A DNA stretch of 9,284 nucleotides from NCBI GenBank assembly GCA_030605665.1, contig JAUWHW010000024.1, forward strand, positions 1 to 9,284, given 5' to 3'. A model generated the notes under the pieces. It made no database searches and had not been told where the DNA came from. It saw only the letters and a list, made by a program, of their open reading frames with translations. Below, piece by piece: positions 1 to 4,264 of this stretch. The stretch's first letter is position 1; each line of letters begins with the position of its first letter. The stretch comes from Dehalococcoidia bacterium (GTDB lineage: Bacteria; Chloroflexota; Dehalococcoidia; GIF9; AB-539-J10). The position numbers were made by a program, and so were the translations under genes.

Positions 1-3
1 CAT
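1..3 (-). CDS. start codon of a gene running off the window (partial)
   Basis: The reverse complement reads ATG at the window edge. It is preceded five bases earlier by AAGGTGAT (plus-strand 9-16), a good match to the anti-Shine-Dalgarno sequence. A gene probably starts here and runs to the left, downstream of the DUF2283 gene on the same strand. Only the start codon is visible, so nothing can be said about the product. The 90-base gap to the DUF2283 stop holds a possible promoter, so it may be a separate unit. Confidence 0.3.
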
Positions 4-57
4 TTTGAATCACCTTCACCTTGAACCAGTGAGGAACTTGAGATGGCAAGCAACATC

Positions 58-85
58 AGGATAAGCGATAAAGATAGCCAGGCAA
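58..85 (-). promoter_or_regulatory. possible promoter for the left-edge gene
   Basis: On the minus strand TTGCCT (80-85) and TATCCT (58-63) are separated by 16 bases, close to the sigma-70-type consensus TTGACA-17-TATAAT. It points toward the start codon at the window edge. Such matches are easily found by chance in A/T-rich DNA. Confidence 0.25.
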
Positions 86-92
86 TCGGAGC

Positions 93-311
93 TTACCTTG
101 ATGCCGATTTGATAGGAAGGTCAATGTTTATCTTACCAAGAGAATCTAAGGGAAGGCGCATGCTAGCATCTAAAATTTCTATTCCGAAGATAGCACCAGA
201 ATGATCGATGTCCATCAATATCCCATCTTGCAACTTGATGGTTTTGTTTACACTCCCCTGTCGGAACTGGATATACAGGGCATCAGCTTGCTCATCGAAG
301 CTAATATTCAC
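93..311 (-). CDS. DUF2283 domain protein, small TA-like partner
   Basis: This 72-residue protein fits the DUF2283 family. It has the opening ISFDEQADALYIQF (residues 3-16), the central turn ILMDIDHSGAIFGIEILDAS (31-50), and the usual length of one small beta-rich domain. The start is GTG at 311, fixed by a perfect AGGAGGT six bases upstream; that site overlaps the stop codon of the DUF4258 gene, so the two are translationally linked with only 10 bases between them. DUF2283 genes commonly sit directly after DUF4258 genes, and the pair is usually suspected of being a toxin-antitoxin-like module. That role comes from gene pairing and not from a demonstrated activity. In such a pair DUF2283 would be the likely antitoxin, which is inference. 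Family assignment is confident; biochemical function is unknown. Confidence 0.88.
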   Translation of the reverse strand: MNISFDEQADALYIQFRQGSVNKTIKLQDGILMDIDHSGAIFGIEILDASMRLPLDSLGKINIDLPIKSASR

Positions 312-321
312 TTCGCACCTC

Positions 322-537
322 CTACAGCCAATAGGCAGTGATGATAATCGTATTTTCGCCTTCTTGGCGATAAACTACTTCAAGTGTATTGCCCGAGAGT
401 TCCTTTCTAGCCATAAGGCGCCCCTTAAAGCTAGGTATAACCTCATCTGGCTGGAGAATAGCTTGTTCAATCTGACTTGCCATGACCTTTCTTTGTTTTA
501 TCCGCGTACTAACATGCTTAGTATAAACGAAAGGCAT
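322..537 (-). CDS. DUF4258 domain protein, putative toxin-like partner
   Basis: This 71-residue protein has the DUF4258 layout. YTKHVSTRIKQRKV (residues 5-18) corresponds to the family's conserved 'H...R...R.I' helix; a helix with an expected position for Q/E-I follows (SQIEQAIL, 21-28), then PDEV, and the C-terminal strands LEVVYRQ and TIIITAYW. H8, R12 and R16 are the polar residues typical of the family. I chose ATG at 537; an in-frame GTG at 552 would add five residues, and neither start has a clear Shine-Dalgarno sequence. The gene is first in a two-gene minus-strand operon with DUF2283, whose ribosome site overlaps this stop codon. The fold resembles RelE-like small toxins and family members are often labelled toxin-like, but no RNase residues can be confirmed here. 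I saw no convincing promoter upstream. Confidence 0.82.
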   Translation of the reverse strand: MPFVYTKHVSTRIKQRKVMASQIEQAILQPDEVIPSFKGRLMARKELSGNTLEVVYRQEGENTIIITAYWL

Positions 538-618
538 ATGAAAAGATACCACGGATTGAGTTCAAACATCAACGATAATGCAAAGTTTGATGTGGAAGCG
601 AGAGGCGAAGCAAAATGA

Positions 619-826
619 AAAAGGAAATCCGAAATCCTAAACCCTAAAGGAAAGTCAAAAAGCAAAAAGCAAGATGCAAAATGACAGAGCAAAAGTTAAA
701 AATCAGTTTAGTAAAGCCTTTTTACATTTTGAATTGTAATTTTGACTTTTTATTTTTGAGTTTTGATTTTGGAAGGAGTTTTGGATTTGTTTAGAGTTTA
801 GATATTAGAGTTTCATAAAGGGGAGT
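619..826. repeat. A/T-rich dispersed repeat, copy R1
   Basis: The stretch between the DUF4258 gene and the HicB-like gene is not coding and is strongly strand-asymmetric. It runs A/G-rich first (AAATCCGAAATCCTAAAC, then GCAAAAAGCAAGATGC) and T/G-rich afterwards (TTTTGA units, then GTTTAGATATTAG), so the halves can pair imperfectly. Bases 668-743 are identical, in inverted orientation, to 9209-9284. Related copies lie at 3096-3233, 3346-3556 and 8197-8299. No transposase or clear terminal repeat is visible. The short open frames here, including the antisense stretches at 498-692, are repeat sequence and not genes. Confidence 0.85.
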
Positions 827-843
827 CGGGATTAATGAAAGGT

Positions 844-1197
844 TTAGAGGAGCTCGGTAAACTCGTCAACGGTAAGGTCAGCCTTGCGGATCAAGGTTCG
901 CAGAGTACCTGCCTTAAGCTCTCTCTTCTCCACTTCCTCAGTTTCAATTGTAAGGGGAAGCCCCTCTGCTCTGCGCTCCTTAAGGCAGTAGCGTATTTCC
1001 TTTGCCACAAGTTCGGGGGTCTCTTTCGCAAGAGGCATATTGTGCTTCTCTCTAAGGGCTAAAATTCCCTCGATAGCTTCCCGAATATTAGCCAGAGCTT
1101 CCTCCCGGCTATCACCTTGGCTAACGCAACCAGGCAGAGCCGGACAGTGGACAGAATATCCAATTTCCTCAGGCTCCAAAATAACAATGAATTTCAC
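844..1197 (-). CDS. HicB-like antitoxin with a HicA-derived C-terminal tail
   Basis: The 117-residue product begins as a HicB antitoxin: VKFIVILEPEEIGYSVHCPA, then LPGCVSQGDSREEALANIRE (to residue 40) and the helix AIEGIL, which form the partial RNase-H-like fold of HicB. Residues 57-90 (ETPELVAKEI, LPLTIETEEVE) match the extended C-terminus of HicB proteins of this type. Residues 91-117 (KRELKAGTLRTLIRK, LTVDEFTELL) instead resemble the end of HicA toxins, 'GTLR.I.R.AGLTV.EF..LL'. The simplest reading is an in-frame deletion that removed the HicB stop and most of hicA, including the double-stranded-RNA-binding domain with its catalytic His. I chose GTG at 1197 because GAGGG lies just upstream and family similarity begins there; an ATG at 1242 would add 15 unrelated residues and lies upstream of the likely promoter. 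The result would be an orphan antitoxin. No separate hicA is visible nearby. Confidence 0.85.
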   Translation of the reverse strand: MKFIVILEPEEIGYSVHCPALPGCVSQGDSREEALANIREAIEGILALREKHNMPLAKETPELVAKEIRYCLKERRAEGLPLTIETEEVEKRELKAGTLRTLIRKADLTVDEFTELL

Positions 1198-1208
1198 GCC
1201 ACCCTCTA

Positions 1209-1242
1209 TTGCTACAATAGCAAAAGGAAATGGAAAATGCAA
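1209..1242 (-). promoter_or_regulatory. candidate hicB promoter with palindromic operator
   Basis: On the minus strand TTGCAT (1237-1242) and TATTGT (1214-1219) are 17 bases apart, just upstream of the GTG at 1197. A perfect 6-3-6 inverted repeat, TTGCTA-CAA-TAGCAA (plus strand 1209-1223), covers the -10 element. HicB-type antitoxins typically repress their own operon by binding a palindrome at the promoter, so this is a good operator candidate. The site is read from the sequence; binding is inferred. Confidence 0.45.
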
Positions 1243-1261
1243 AATTGGGGAGAAATTCAGG

Positions 1262-1339
1262 AGCCAATAGTCCGTAGGGCTTCTCGATTCTGAATCCTGA
1301 CTTCTGACTACTGTATTCCGGCTACTGACTACTAAGTCT
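1262..1339. repeat. 'GACTACTG' dispersed repeat, copy 1
   Basis: The sequence contains GCTTCTCGATTCTGA, CTGACTACTGTATTCC and CTACTGACTACTAAG and closely matches the stretch at 2207-2280. Both copies lie in gaps between TA modules. The family is built from short CTGACT/AGTCAG words that can pair with each other. Nothing here looks coding. The rest of the gap (1340-1433) shows no feature I can name. Confidence 0.65.
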
Positions 1340-1433
1340 TGCCTTTTTATCTTTGAATTTTAATCTCTCTCAGAACGACAGGCGCGGCTGGTAAACAACC
1401 TCGATAATTTGCCCCGGTTGATGACTTGCTGAG

Positions 1434-1470
1434 TTGGGAAAGGAATCCTAAACTGATATACTAAGTATAT
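1434..1470 (+). promoter_or_regulatory. promoter and palindromic operator of the DUF433-DUF5615 operon
   Basis: TTGGGA (1434-1439) and TATACT (1457-1462) are separated by exactly 17 bases, giving a good sigma-70-type promoter that would start transcription about 30 bases before the ATG at 1502. A perfect 7-1-7 palindrome, ATATACT-A-AGTATAT (1456-1470), overlaps the -10 and the probable start site. This is the expected position of a repressor site for an autoregulated TA operon; the DUF433 protein is the likely binder (inference). Confidence 0.55.
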
Positions 1471-1501
1471 AGAGTAAGTAACAATAAAGGGATTTACAGA
1501 G

Positions 1502-1813
1502 ATGGAAGTAAAGACAGAGCATCCTTATGTCGTTAGAGAGAGCGGTATTTGTGGCGGGCGACCTACCATTAAAGGCACTCGAATTGCAGTTGAGTTGGTA
1601 GCAAGGCTTTATGGGCAAGGTTGTTCTTCAGAAGACATCGTTGCTACTTATCCCCAAATGAGGCGCGCAGCTATCTACGATGCTATTAGCTATTATCTTG
1701 ACCACGAGGATGAGATAGAAGTTAAAGAAAGCCTGGAGGACCTTAAGCAGAGATACAATTTTGAGTTAGGTCCAAAGGGGCTTATCAGGTTCAGGACTGA
1801 GCCTTGCTCATAA
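1502..1813 (+). CDS. DUF433 family antitoxin (VapB-like)
   Basis: This 103-residue protein has the DUF433 signature: HPYVVRESGICGGRPTIKGT (residues 7-26) followed by RIAVELVARLYGQGCSSEDI, then YPQMRRAAIYDAISYYLDH (50-68). The fold is a helix-turn-helix DNA-binding domain after a short strand. Many family members end near residue 75-80; here about 30 extra residues (DEIEVKESLEDLKQRY, then LGPKGLIRFRT) could wrap around and block the toxin. The ATG at 1502 has only weak Shine-Dalgarno support (AAGGGA about ten bases upstream), but family similarity begins at once. The last ten bases overlap the DUF5615 gene, so the two are translated together. The expected role is to neutralise the downstream PIN-like protein and repress the shared promoter, inferred from family pairing. 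Annotation of the family is confident. Confidence 0.9.
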   Translation: MEVKTEHPYVVRESGICGGRPTIKGTRIAVELVARLYGQGCSSEDIVATYPQMRRAAIYDAISYYLDHEDEIEVKESLEDLKQRYNFELGPKGLIRFRTEPCS

Positions 1814-2169
1814 AGTTTTACCTCAACGAAGATATCGCCCCTGATTTAGCCAAGCTCCTTCGTGAGCGAGGTTTTGACGCTATAAGCACTTATGAAGCCG
1901 GAATGAGAGGCAAGTCAGATGAGGAGCAAATGGAGTTTGCCCAACAACAAGAGCGAGCCATCCTTTCTTGCAACTTTCATGACTACCTAAGATTAGCCCG
2001 GGTGTGGTTTCTAGCTGGGAAAGAACATTACGGTGTTATTGTTTCTTATCGTCAGTATGCTGGAAAGGAGTTGGGGAAGCTCCTTCAAGTAGTGCTTAAG
2101 CTACTTAATGATGTTACTGCCGAGGAAATGCACAACACAGTGAGGTTGCTTGACGAGTTTGCAAGATAG
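1804..2169 (+). CDS. DUF5615 family PIN-like protein, putative toxin
   Basis: The 121-residue product matches DUF5615, the PIN-like (Mut7-C-type) proteins that pair with DUF433 antitoxins. It opens with IKFYLNEDIAPDLAKLLRER (3-22), in which E9 and D10 fit the first acidic site. It continues GFDAISTYEAG, then KSDEEQMEFA with D39, and AILSCNFHDYLRLA (52-65) with N57 and D60; these are the acidic/polar positions expected of a metal-dependent PIN nuclease. The start is TTG at 1804, inside the end of the DUF433 frame, giving a ten-base overlap and probable translational coupling. There is no better start: the next in-frame residues are already the first conserved strand. It would act as a cytoplasmic RNase toxin held in check by its partner, but nuclease activity is inferred from the fold and not shown. 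The ends are intact and I see no frameshift. Confidence 0.87.
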   Translation: MLIKFYLNEDIAPDLAKLLRERGFDAISTYEAGMRGKSDEEQMEFAQQQERAILSCNFHDYLRLARVWFLAGKEHYGVIVSYRQYAGKELGKLLQVVLKLLNDVTAEEMHNTVRLLDEFAR

Positions 2170-2211
2170 GACTGGCTTTCGGAGTAAGAAAGCAAAACTT
2201 GGGAACCAGTC
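2170..2211 (+). terminator. nested hairpin after the DUF5615 gene
   Basis: Directly after the stop codon an outer stem GACTGG/CCAGTC (2170-2175 with 2206-2211) and an inner stem GCTTTC/GAAAGC (2175-2180 with 2188-2193, seven-base loop) can form. They share base 2175 and so compete partly. There is no clear U-run, so this is a weak terminator candidate or an mRNA 3'-end stabiliser. Confidence 0.3.
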
Positions 2212-2280
2212 AGTAGCCAGTAGTCAGTAGAGCTTCTCGATTCTGACTCCTGACTCCTGACTCCTGACTACTGTATTCCT
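2207..2280. repeat. 'GACTACTG' dispersed repeat, copy 2
   Basis: The copy shares GCTTCTCGATTCTGA and CTGACTACTGTATTCC with 1279-1319. It differs by carrying three tandem TGACTCC units. CAGTAGTCAG (2218-2227) and CTGACTACTG (2264-2273) are perfect inverted repeats that could close a hairpin around the tandem units. The 60-residue minus-strand open frame across this region is made of repeat sequence and is not a gene. Confidence 0.7.
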
Positions 2281-2326
2281 CGGAGCGAGCTTCCACGCTT
2301 AGGCTCAGAACAAGCTCCGCAATCTG

Positions 2327-2348
2327 ATGAGATTGCCACGCCTTCGCC
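2327..2348 (-). repeat. partial 'GGCGTGGCAATCTCAT' repeat
   Basis: The minus strand reads GGCGAAGGCGTGGCAATCTC followed by AT. This matches the second half of the 33-base repeat at 4298-4330 and of the larger element at 4964-5157. It lies in the gap between the DUF5615 gene and the protease gene with no coding role visible. The remaining gap (2281-2326 and 2349-2416) holds nothing I can name. Confidence 0.6.
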
Positions 2349-2416
2349 TGTTCAACTTCGCTAAAGGATATAGCATGGTATGTGATCCTCAATTTCTATG
2401 GACTCGATGCGAAGCG

Positions 2417-2848
2417 TCAAACATCACCTTGCTCCTGCCACGAGAATTTGACATTTTTGCCCTTTAAAAAGCTTACATCAAATCTATCTAAACTACTTAC
2501 TCTTCCCAATATAGAAGGAACAGCATTGCTGTCAGCAATTGCAACTGGTAGCCTAAATTCCTTATCGCCAATCCTTATTTTCAGCTGATGTATAAATGCT
2601 ACTAAAGCAGATGATGGAACAACGCCTTTTATCTCTATATATTGACCGGTTGTTATATCATCTACTAAAAGCTCACCGATAAACCTGGGCAAAATTGTAA
2701 CATCAGCACCTGTGTCAGCTAAAACTTCATCCACTAGAATCCAATCCTCTCTTAAGTTAGAGAAGAATTCCAGAGAAAGTAATGGTCTTAATATCTTGCC
2801 AAATATCTTGCTTTCCTGCTCGATATATGGAAATTCTATTTCAGGCAT
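2417..2848 (-). CDS. retropepsin-like aspartic protease domain protein
   Basis: The 143-residue product carries the hallmarks of a single-domain retropepsin-type aspartic protease. The catalytic loop is VLADTGADVTILP (residues 42-54, active Asp D45), a flap-like hairpin follows (TGQYIEIKGVVPS), and the second hydrophobic-Gly motif is PSILGRVSSLDRFD (111-124), matching the family's 'ILGRD/LGR' element. Such enzymes work as homodimers, each subunit giving one Asp. I chose ATG at 2848: it overlaps the end of the upstream 53-residue gene by 13 bases, suggesting translational coupling. A TTG at 2878 would add ten residues and lie inside that gene. There is no signal peptide, so it is probably cytoplasmic. 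The substrate is unknown. The adjacent small gene may be substrate, inhibitor or partner. Domain call is confident, function is not. Confidence 0.86.
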   Translation of the reverse strand: MPEIEFPYIEQESKIFGKILRPLLSLEFFSNLREDWILVDEVLADTGADVTILPRFIGELLVDDITTGQYIEIKGVVPSSALVAFIHQLKIRIGDKEFRLPVAIADSNAVPSILGRVSSLDRFDVSFLKGKNVKFSWQEQGDV

Positions 2849-2997
2849 ACCACTAGTACGTCTTCCTTTATCTTCCAAGCAATGGCAACTCTTTTACTTG
2901 GGTTGTTTTTCTTAACGGCGACAAACTTTTGCTTTGGATTTAGCCCCCTCCAGACTTCTCTTCCATCAACTTTTATAACGTATTCAAATTTCCCCAT
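2836..2997 (-). CDS. small 53-residue protein of unknown function, paired with the protease
   Basis: A short gene runs from ATG at 2997 to TAG at 2836. It is preceded by AGGAGA and then AGGAAAA, a good ribosome site. The product begins MGKFEYVIKVDGREVWRGLN (1-20) and ends VAIAWKIKEDVLVVCLK; it is basic with alternating hydrophobic residues, suggesting a small beta-hairpin/helix domain. I do not recognise the family with certainty; the 'strand, VDG, W.GL, lysine-rich helix' pattern recalls small DUF5678-like proteins, but this is only an impression. The stop lies inside the protease frame (13-base overlap), and a good promoter lies upstream, so the two form one operon. Coding is supported by the ribosome site, the overlap arrangement and the promoter at a sensible distance. 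Confidence 0.68.
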   Translation of the reverse strand: MGKFEYVIKVDGREVWRGLNPKQKFVAVKKNNPSKRVAIAWKIKEDVLVVCLK

Positions 2998-3049
2998 TTT
3001 TCCTATCTCCTGTACATTTTAATTCACATTCTAGCGGCATCCCTGATCT

Positions 3050-3077
3050 AGTATAACATAGCTAAAGTTGTTATCAA
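3050..3077 (-). promoter_or_regulatory. promoter of the small-protein/protease operon
   Basis: The minus strand reads TTGATA (3072-3077), a 16-base spacer, then TATACT (3050-3055). This is close to consensus and would start transcription about 45 bases before the ATG at 2997, leaving a normal leader with its ribosome site. It is the best promoter match in this gap for that strand. Confidence 0.5.
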
Positions 3078-3095
3078 ATTCATATACAGCAACAA

Positions 3096-3233
3096 AAGAA
3101 ATCCTAAGCACGAAATCCGAAATCCTAAACAATATCGAAGTACTAATGACTAAAATTCAGAGCAAGATGAGTTTTGGTATTTGAATTTGGAATTTGTTTA
3201 GGATTTAGAGTTTAGATATTAGAATTTCATAAT
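3096..3233. repeat. A/T-rich dispersed repeat, copy R2a
   Basis: The copy starts with ATCCTAAGCACGAAATCCG and ATCCTAAACAATATC and ends with GTTTAGGATTTAGAGTTTAG and ATATTAGAATTTC, giving the same outer words as R1 (AAATCCGAAATCCTAAAC and GTTTAGATATTAG) in the same orientation. The middle is shorter and different from R1. It lies between the divergent promoters at 3050 and 3241, so it may act as a spacer between the two transcription units. Confidence 0.65.
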
Positions 3234-3240
3234 CAGCCAT

Positions 3241-3297
3241 TCTTAACCAAATCTTAACCTTTCTTAACCCATTTCTTAACCTGCCATGATTTACAAT
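3241..3297 (+). promoter_or_regulatory. candidate Pho-box promoter: four CTTAACC repeats plus -10
   Basis: Four direct repeats, CTTAACCA (3242-3249), CTTAACCT (3253-3260), CTTAACCC (3263-3270) and CTTAACCT (3275-3282), are spaced 3, 2 and 4 bases apart, an average period of 11 bp or one helical turn. TACAAT (3292-3297) follows nine bases after the last repeat and no -35 is visible. PhoB/PhoP/SphR-type response regulators bind tandem repeats of this kind (the cyanobacterial form is PyTTAAPyPy with 3-base gaps), and the array replaces the -35 element. Orientation and position point at the secreted-protein cluster starting at 3634. The layout is seen in the sequence; the regulator and the phosphate signal are inferred. 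Confidence 0.6.
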
Positions 3298-3322
3298 TTA
3301 CTGGTAATGAAAATACCAGTAA
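3298..3322 (+). promoter_or_regulatory. perfect 9-bp inverted repeat at the probable start site
   Basis: TTACTGGTA (3298-3306), a seven-base loop and TACCAGTAA (3314-3322) follow directly on the TACAAT -10. It spans the expected transcription start near 3304. It may be an operator for a second regulator or a hairpin near the 5' end of the transcript that protects the mRNA. Confidence 0.45.
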
Positions 3323-3345
3323 TGGTCGATAGCTGGTAGTCAGAG

Positions 3346-3556
3346 AAGAGTAAAAAGCAAAAATCAAGATGCAAAATGACAAGGCGAAGCTAAATAAAAG
3401 ATTAAAATGCAAAAAGCAAAAATACAGAGCAAAGGTAAAAATTTTTGAGTTTTGCTTTGTAATTTTAAGTTTTGACTTTTGAATTTTGATTTTAGTTGAA
3501 TTGTAATTTTAATTTTTTATCTTTGATTTTTGATATTCGTTAGGATTTAGAGTTTA
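3346..3556. repeat. A/T-rich dispersed repeat, copy R2b, in the leader of the surface operon
   Basis: The A/G-rich half (AATCAAGATGCAAAATGAC, AGCAAAAATACAGAGCAAAG) and the T/G-rich half (AAGTTTTGACTTTTGAATTT, GTTAGGATTTAGAGTTTACC) repeat the R1 theme. AAAAATACAGAGCAAAGGT (3418-3436) continues for a 24-base identity with 8224-8247. If the promoter at 3241 is used, the repeat is transcribed within a long untranslated leader. Confidence 0.7.
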
Positions 3557-3558
3557 CC

Positions 3559-3570
3559 AAAGGAGGTGAT
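3559..3570 (+). promoter_or_regulatory. isolated 12-base anti-Shine-Dalgarno complement
   Basis: AAAGGAGGTGAT is complementary to the usual 3' end of bacterial 16S rRNA over all twelve bases. It is followed only by a five-codon frame (ATG at 3569, too close for normal use, stop at 3584). The true ribosome site of the next gene is a separate AAAGGAGG at 3621-3628. It may be a standby or mRNA-stabilising site. Confidence 0.5.
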
Positions 3571-3633
3571 GATAATAGGGGATTAACTTAACTTTCCAAA
3601 CAAACGAGAAAAACAAATAGAAAGGAGGAATAG

Positions 3634-4191
3634 ATGAAAAAAAGGATTTTAACTTTAGTTGGTGTTCTGGCTTTGGTGGCTGTTCTGGTTGTGCCAATGG
3701 CACTTTTAGCCGCCGACAACGAGGCGTCGCAGGGTGCTTCCACCGGCAAGTCGGCCGCTATATCCATCGTGGGCAAAATAGCCGATACTGCCGTAGGCAC
3801 AGTCACATTTCCTGAGGGCGCGCCTGATGCCACAGTTTCCGACCCCTACAATAACGTCGATACTGTGGCTGACCCACAAGTGCTCCATGCGTCGGCTAGT
3901 GATCCAGTGGTGAGACTTAAGAACACTTCGGCTGGAACTCTTACGGTTTGGCTTGAGATAACAGGCTGGACCGCGGCTGCAGTGTCCGAGGATTACGAGC
4001 TAGTGGATACTGGTACTACTACTGTTGCGGTAGTCGACGATGTGCTATCATCCGATGGTAATGCTGCCAGCGTTGATACCTCGGTGACGATGGCCACTAC
4101 CACGTACAAGGCCCTTTATCTAGAGATAACTTTGAGCAGCTCGTCTGGTGCCTCAGGAACCTCGACACTTTCTATCCTTGGAGAAACATAA
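3634..4191 (+). CDS. secreted beta-rich protein, putative surface subunit
   Basis: The 185-residue product has a clear signal peptide: MKKR, then the hydrophobic stretch ILTLVGVLALVAVLVVPMAL, cleavage near LLA-AD (26-27). The mature part is rich in Thr, Ser, Val and Ala and lacks Cys. It carries TFPEGAPDATVSDPYNN (58-74) and ends LYLEITLSSSSGASGTST, LSILGET. Both blocks recur in the second half of the protein encoded at 5296, so the two are paralogous domains of about 140 residues, probably one beta-sandwich. I do not recognise a named family. The start is certain: AAAGGAGG lies five bases before the ATG. As the first gene after a strong leader and before a stable hairpin, it looks like an abundant extracellular subunit. 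A TasA-like or pilin-like polymer is possible, but no family motif proves it; the domain could also be a plain surface coat protein. Confidence 0.85.
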   Translation: MKKRILTLVGVLALVAVLVVPMALLAADNEASQGASTGKSAAISIVGKIADTAVGTVTFPEGAPDATVSDPYNNVDTVADPQVLHASASDPVVRLKNTSAGTLTVWLEITGWTAAAVSEDYELVDTGTTTVAVVDDVLSSDGNAASVDTSVTMATTTYKALYLEITLSSSSGASGTSTLSILGET

Positions 4192-4211
4192 TATAATAAG
4201 CTGGCTTTGAT

Positions 4212-4245
4212 GGGAGGGGTTGCCTCTCAAGGGCCAACCTCTCCC
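4212..4245 (+). terminator. intergenic hairpin, possible partial terminator or stabiliser
   Basis: GGGAGGGGTTG (4212-4222) and CAACCTCTCCC (4235-4245) form an 11-pair stem (one G-U pair) with a 12-base loop. It sits 20 bases after the first gene's stop and 10 bases before the next ribosome site. No U-run follows, so full termination is unlikely. Such hairpins between a major subunit gene and its partners often reduce read-through and protect the upstream mRNA. Confidence 0.55.
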
Positions 4246-4264
4246 AACTCGGCTTGGAGGTCTC

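Noticed and set aside
208..618. Plus-strand frame of 136 codons
   Set aside because: It lies antisense to the DUF2283 and DUF4258 genes and runs into repeat R1; the two minus-strand families are recognisable and share an overlapping ribosome site.
835..1062. Plus-strand open frame of 75 codons with AAGGGGAG upstream
   Set aside because: It is antisense to the HicB-like gene, whose family signature is clear; the product has no recognisable pattern, and the purine-rich stretch belongs to the edge of repeat R1.
1262..2280. Possible CRISPR array from repeated CTGACTACTG words
   Set aside because: Units are short, irregular, have no constant spacer length, and no cas gene is present.
2210..2392. 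Minus-strand 60-codon frame (RITYHAISFSEVEQAKAWQS...)
   Set aside because: Most of it is translated repeat: the GGCGTGGCAATCTCAT word and the CTGACT units. Similar peptides arise wherever these repeats are read through.
3242..3282. CTTAACC array as part of the A/T-rich dispersed repeat family
   Set aside because: The octamers are absent from the other repeat copies at 619, 8197 and 9135, so they are a separate signal and were kept as a regulatory feature.
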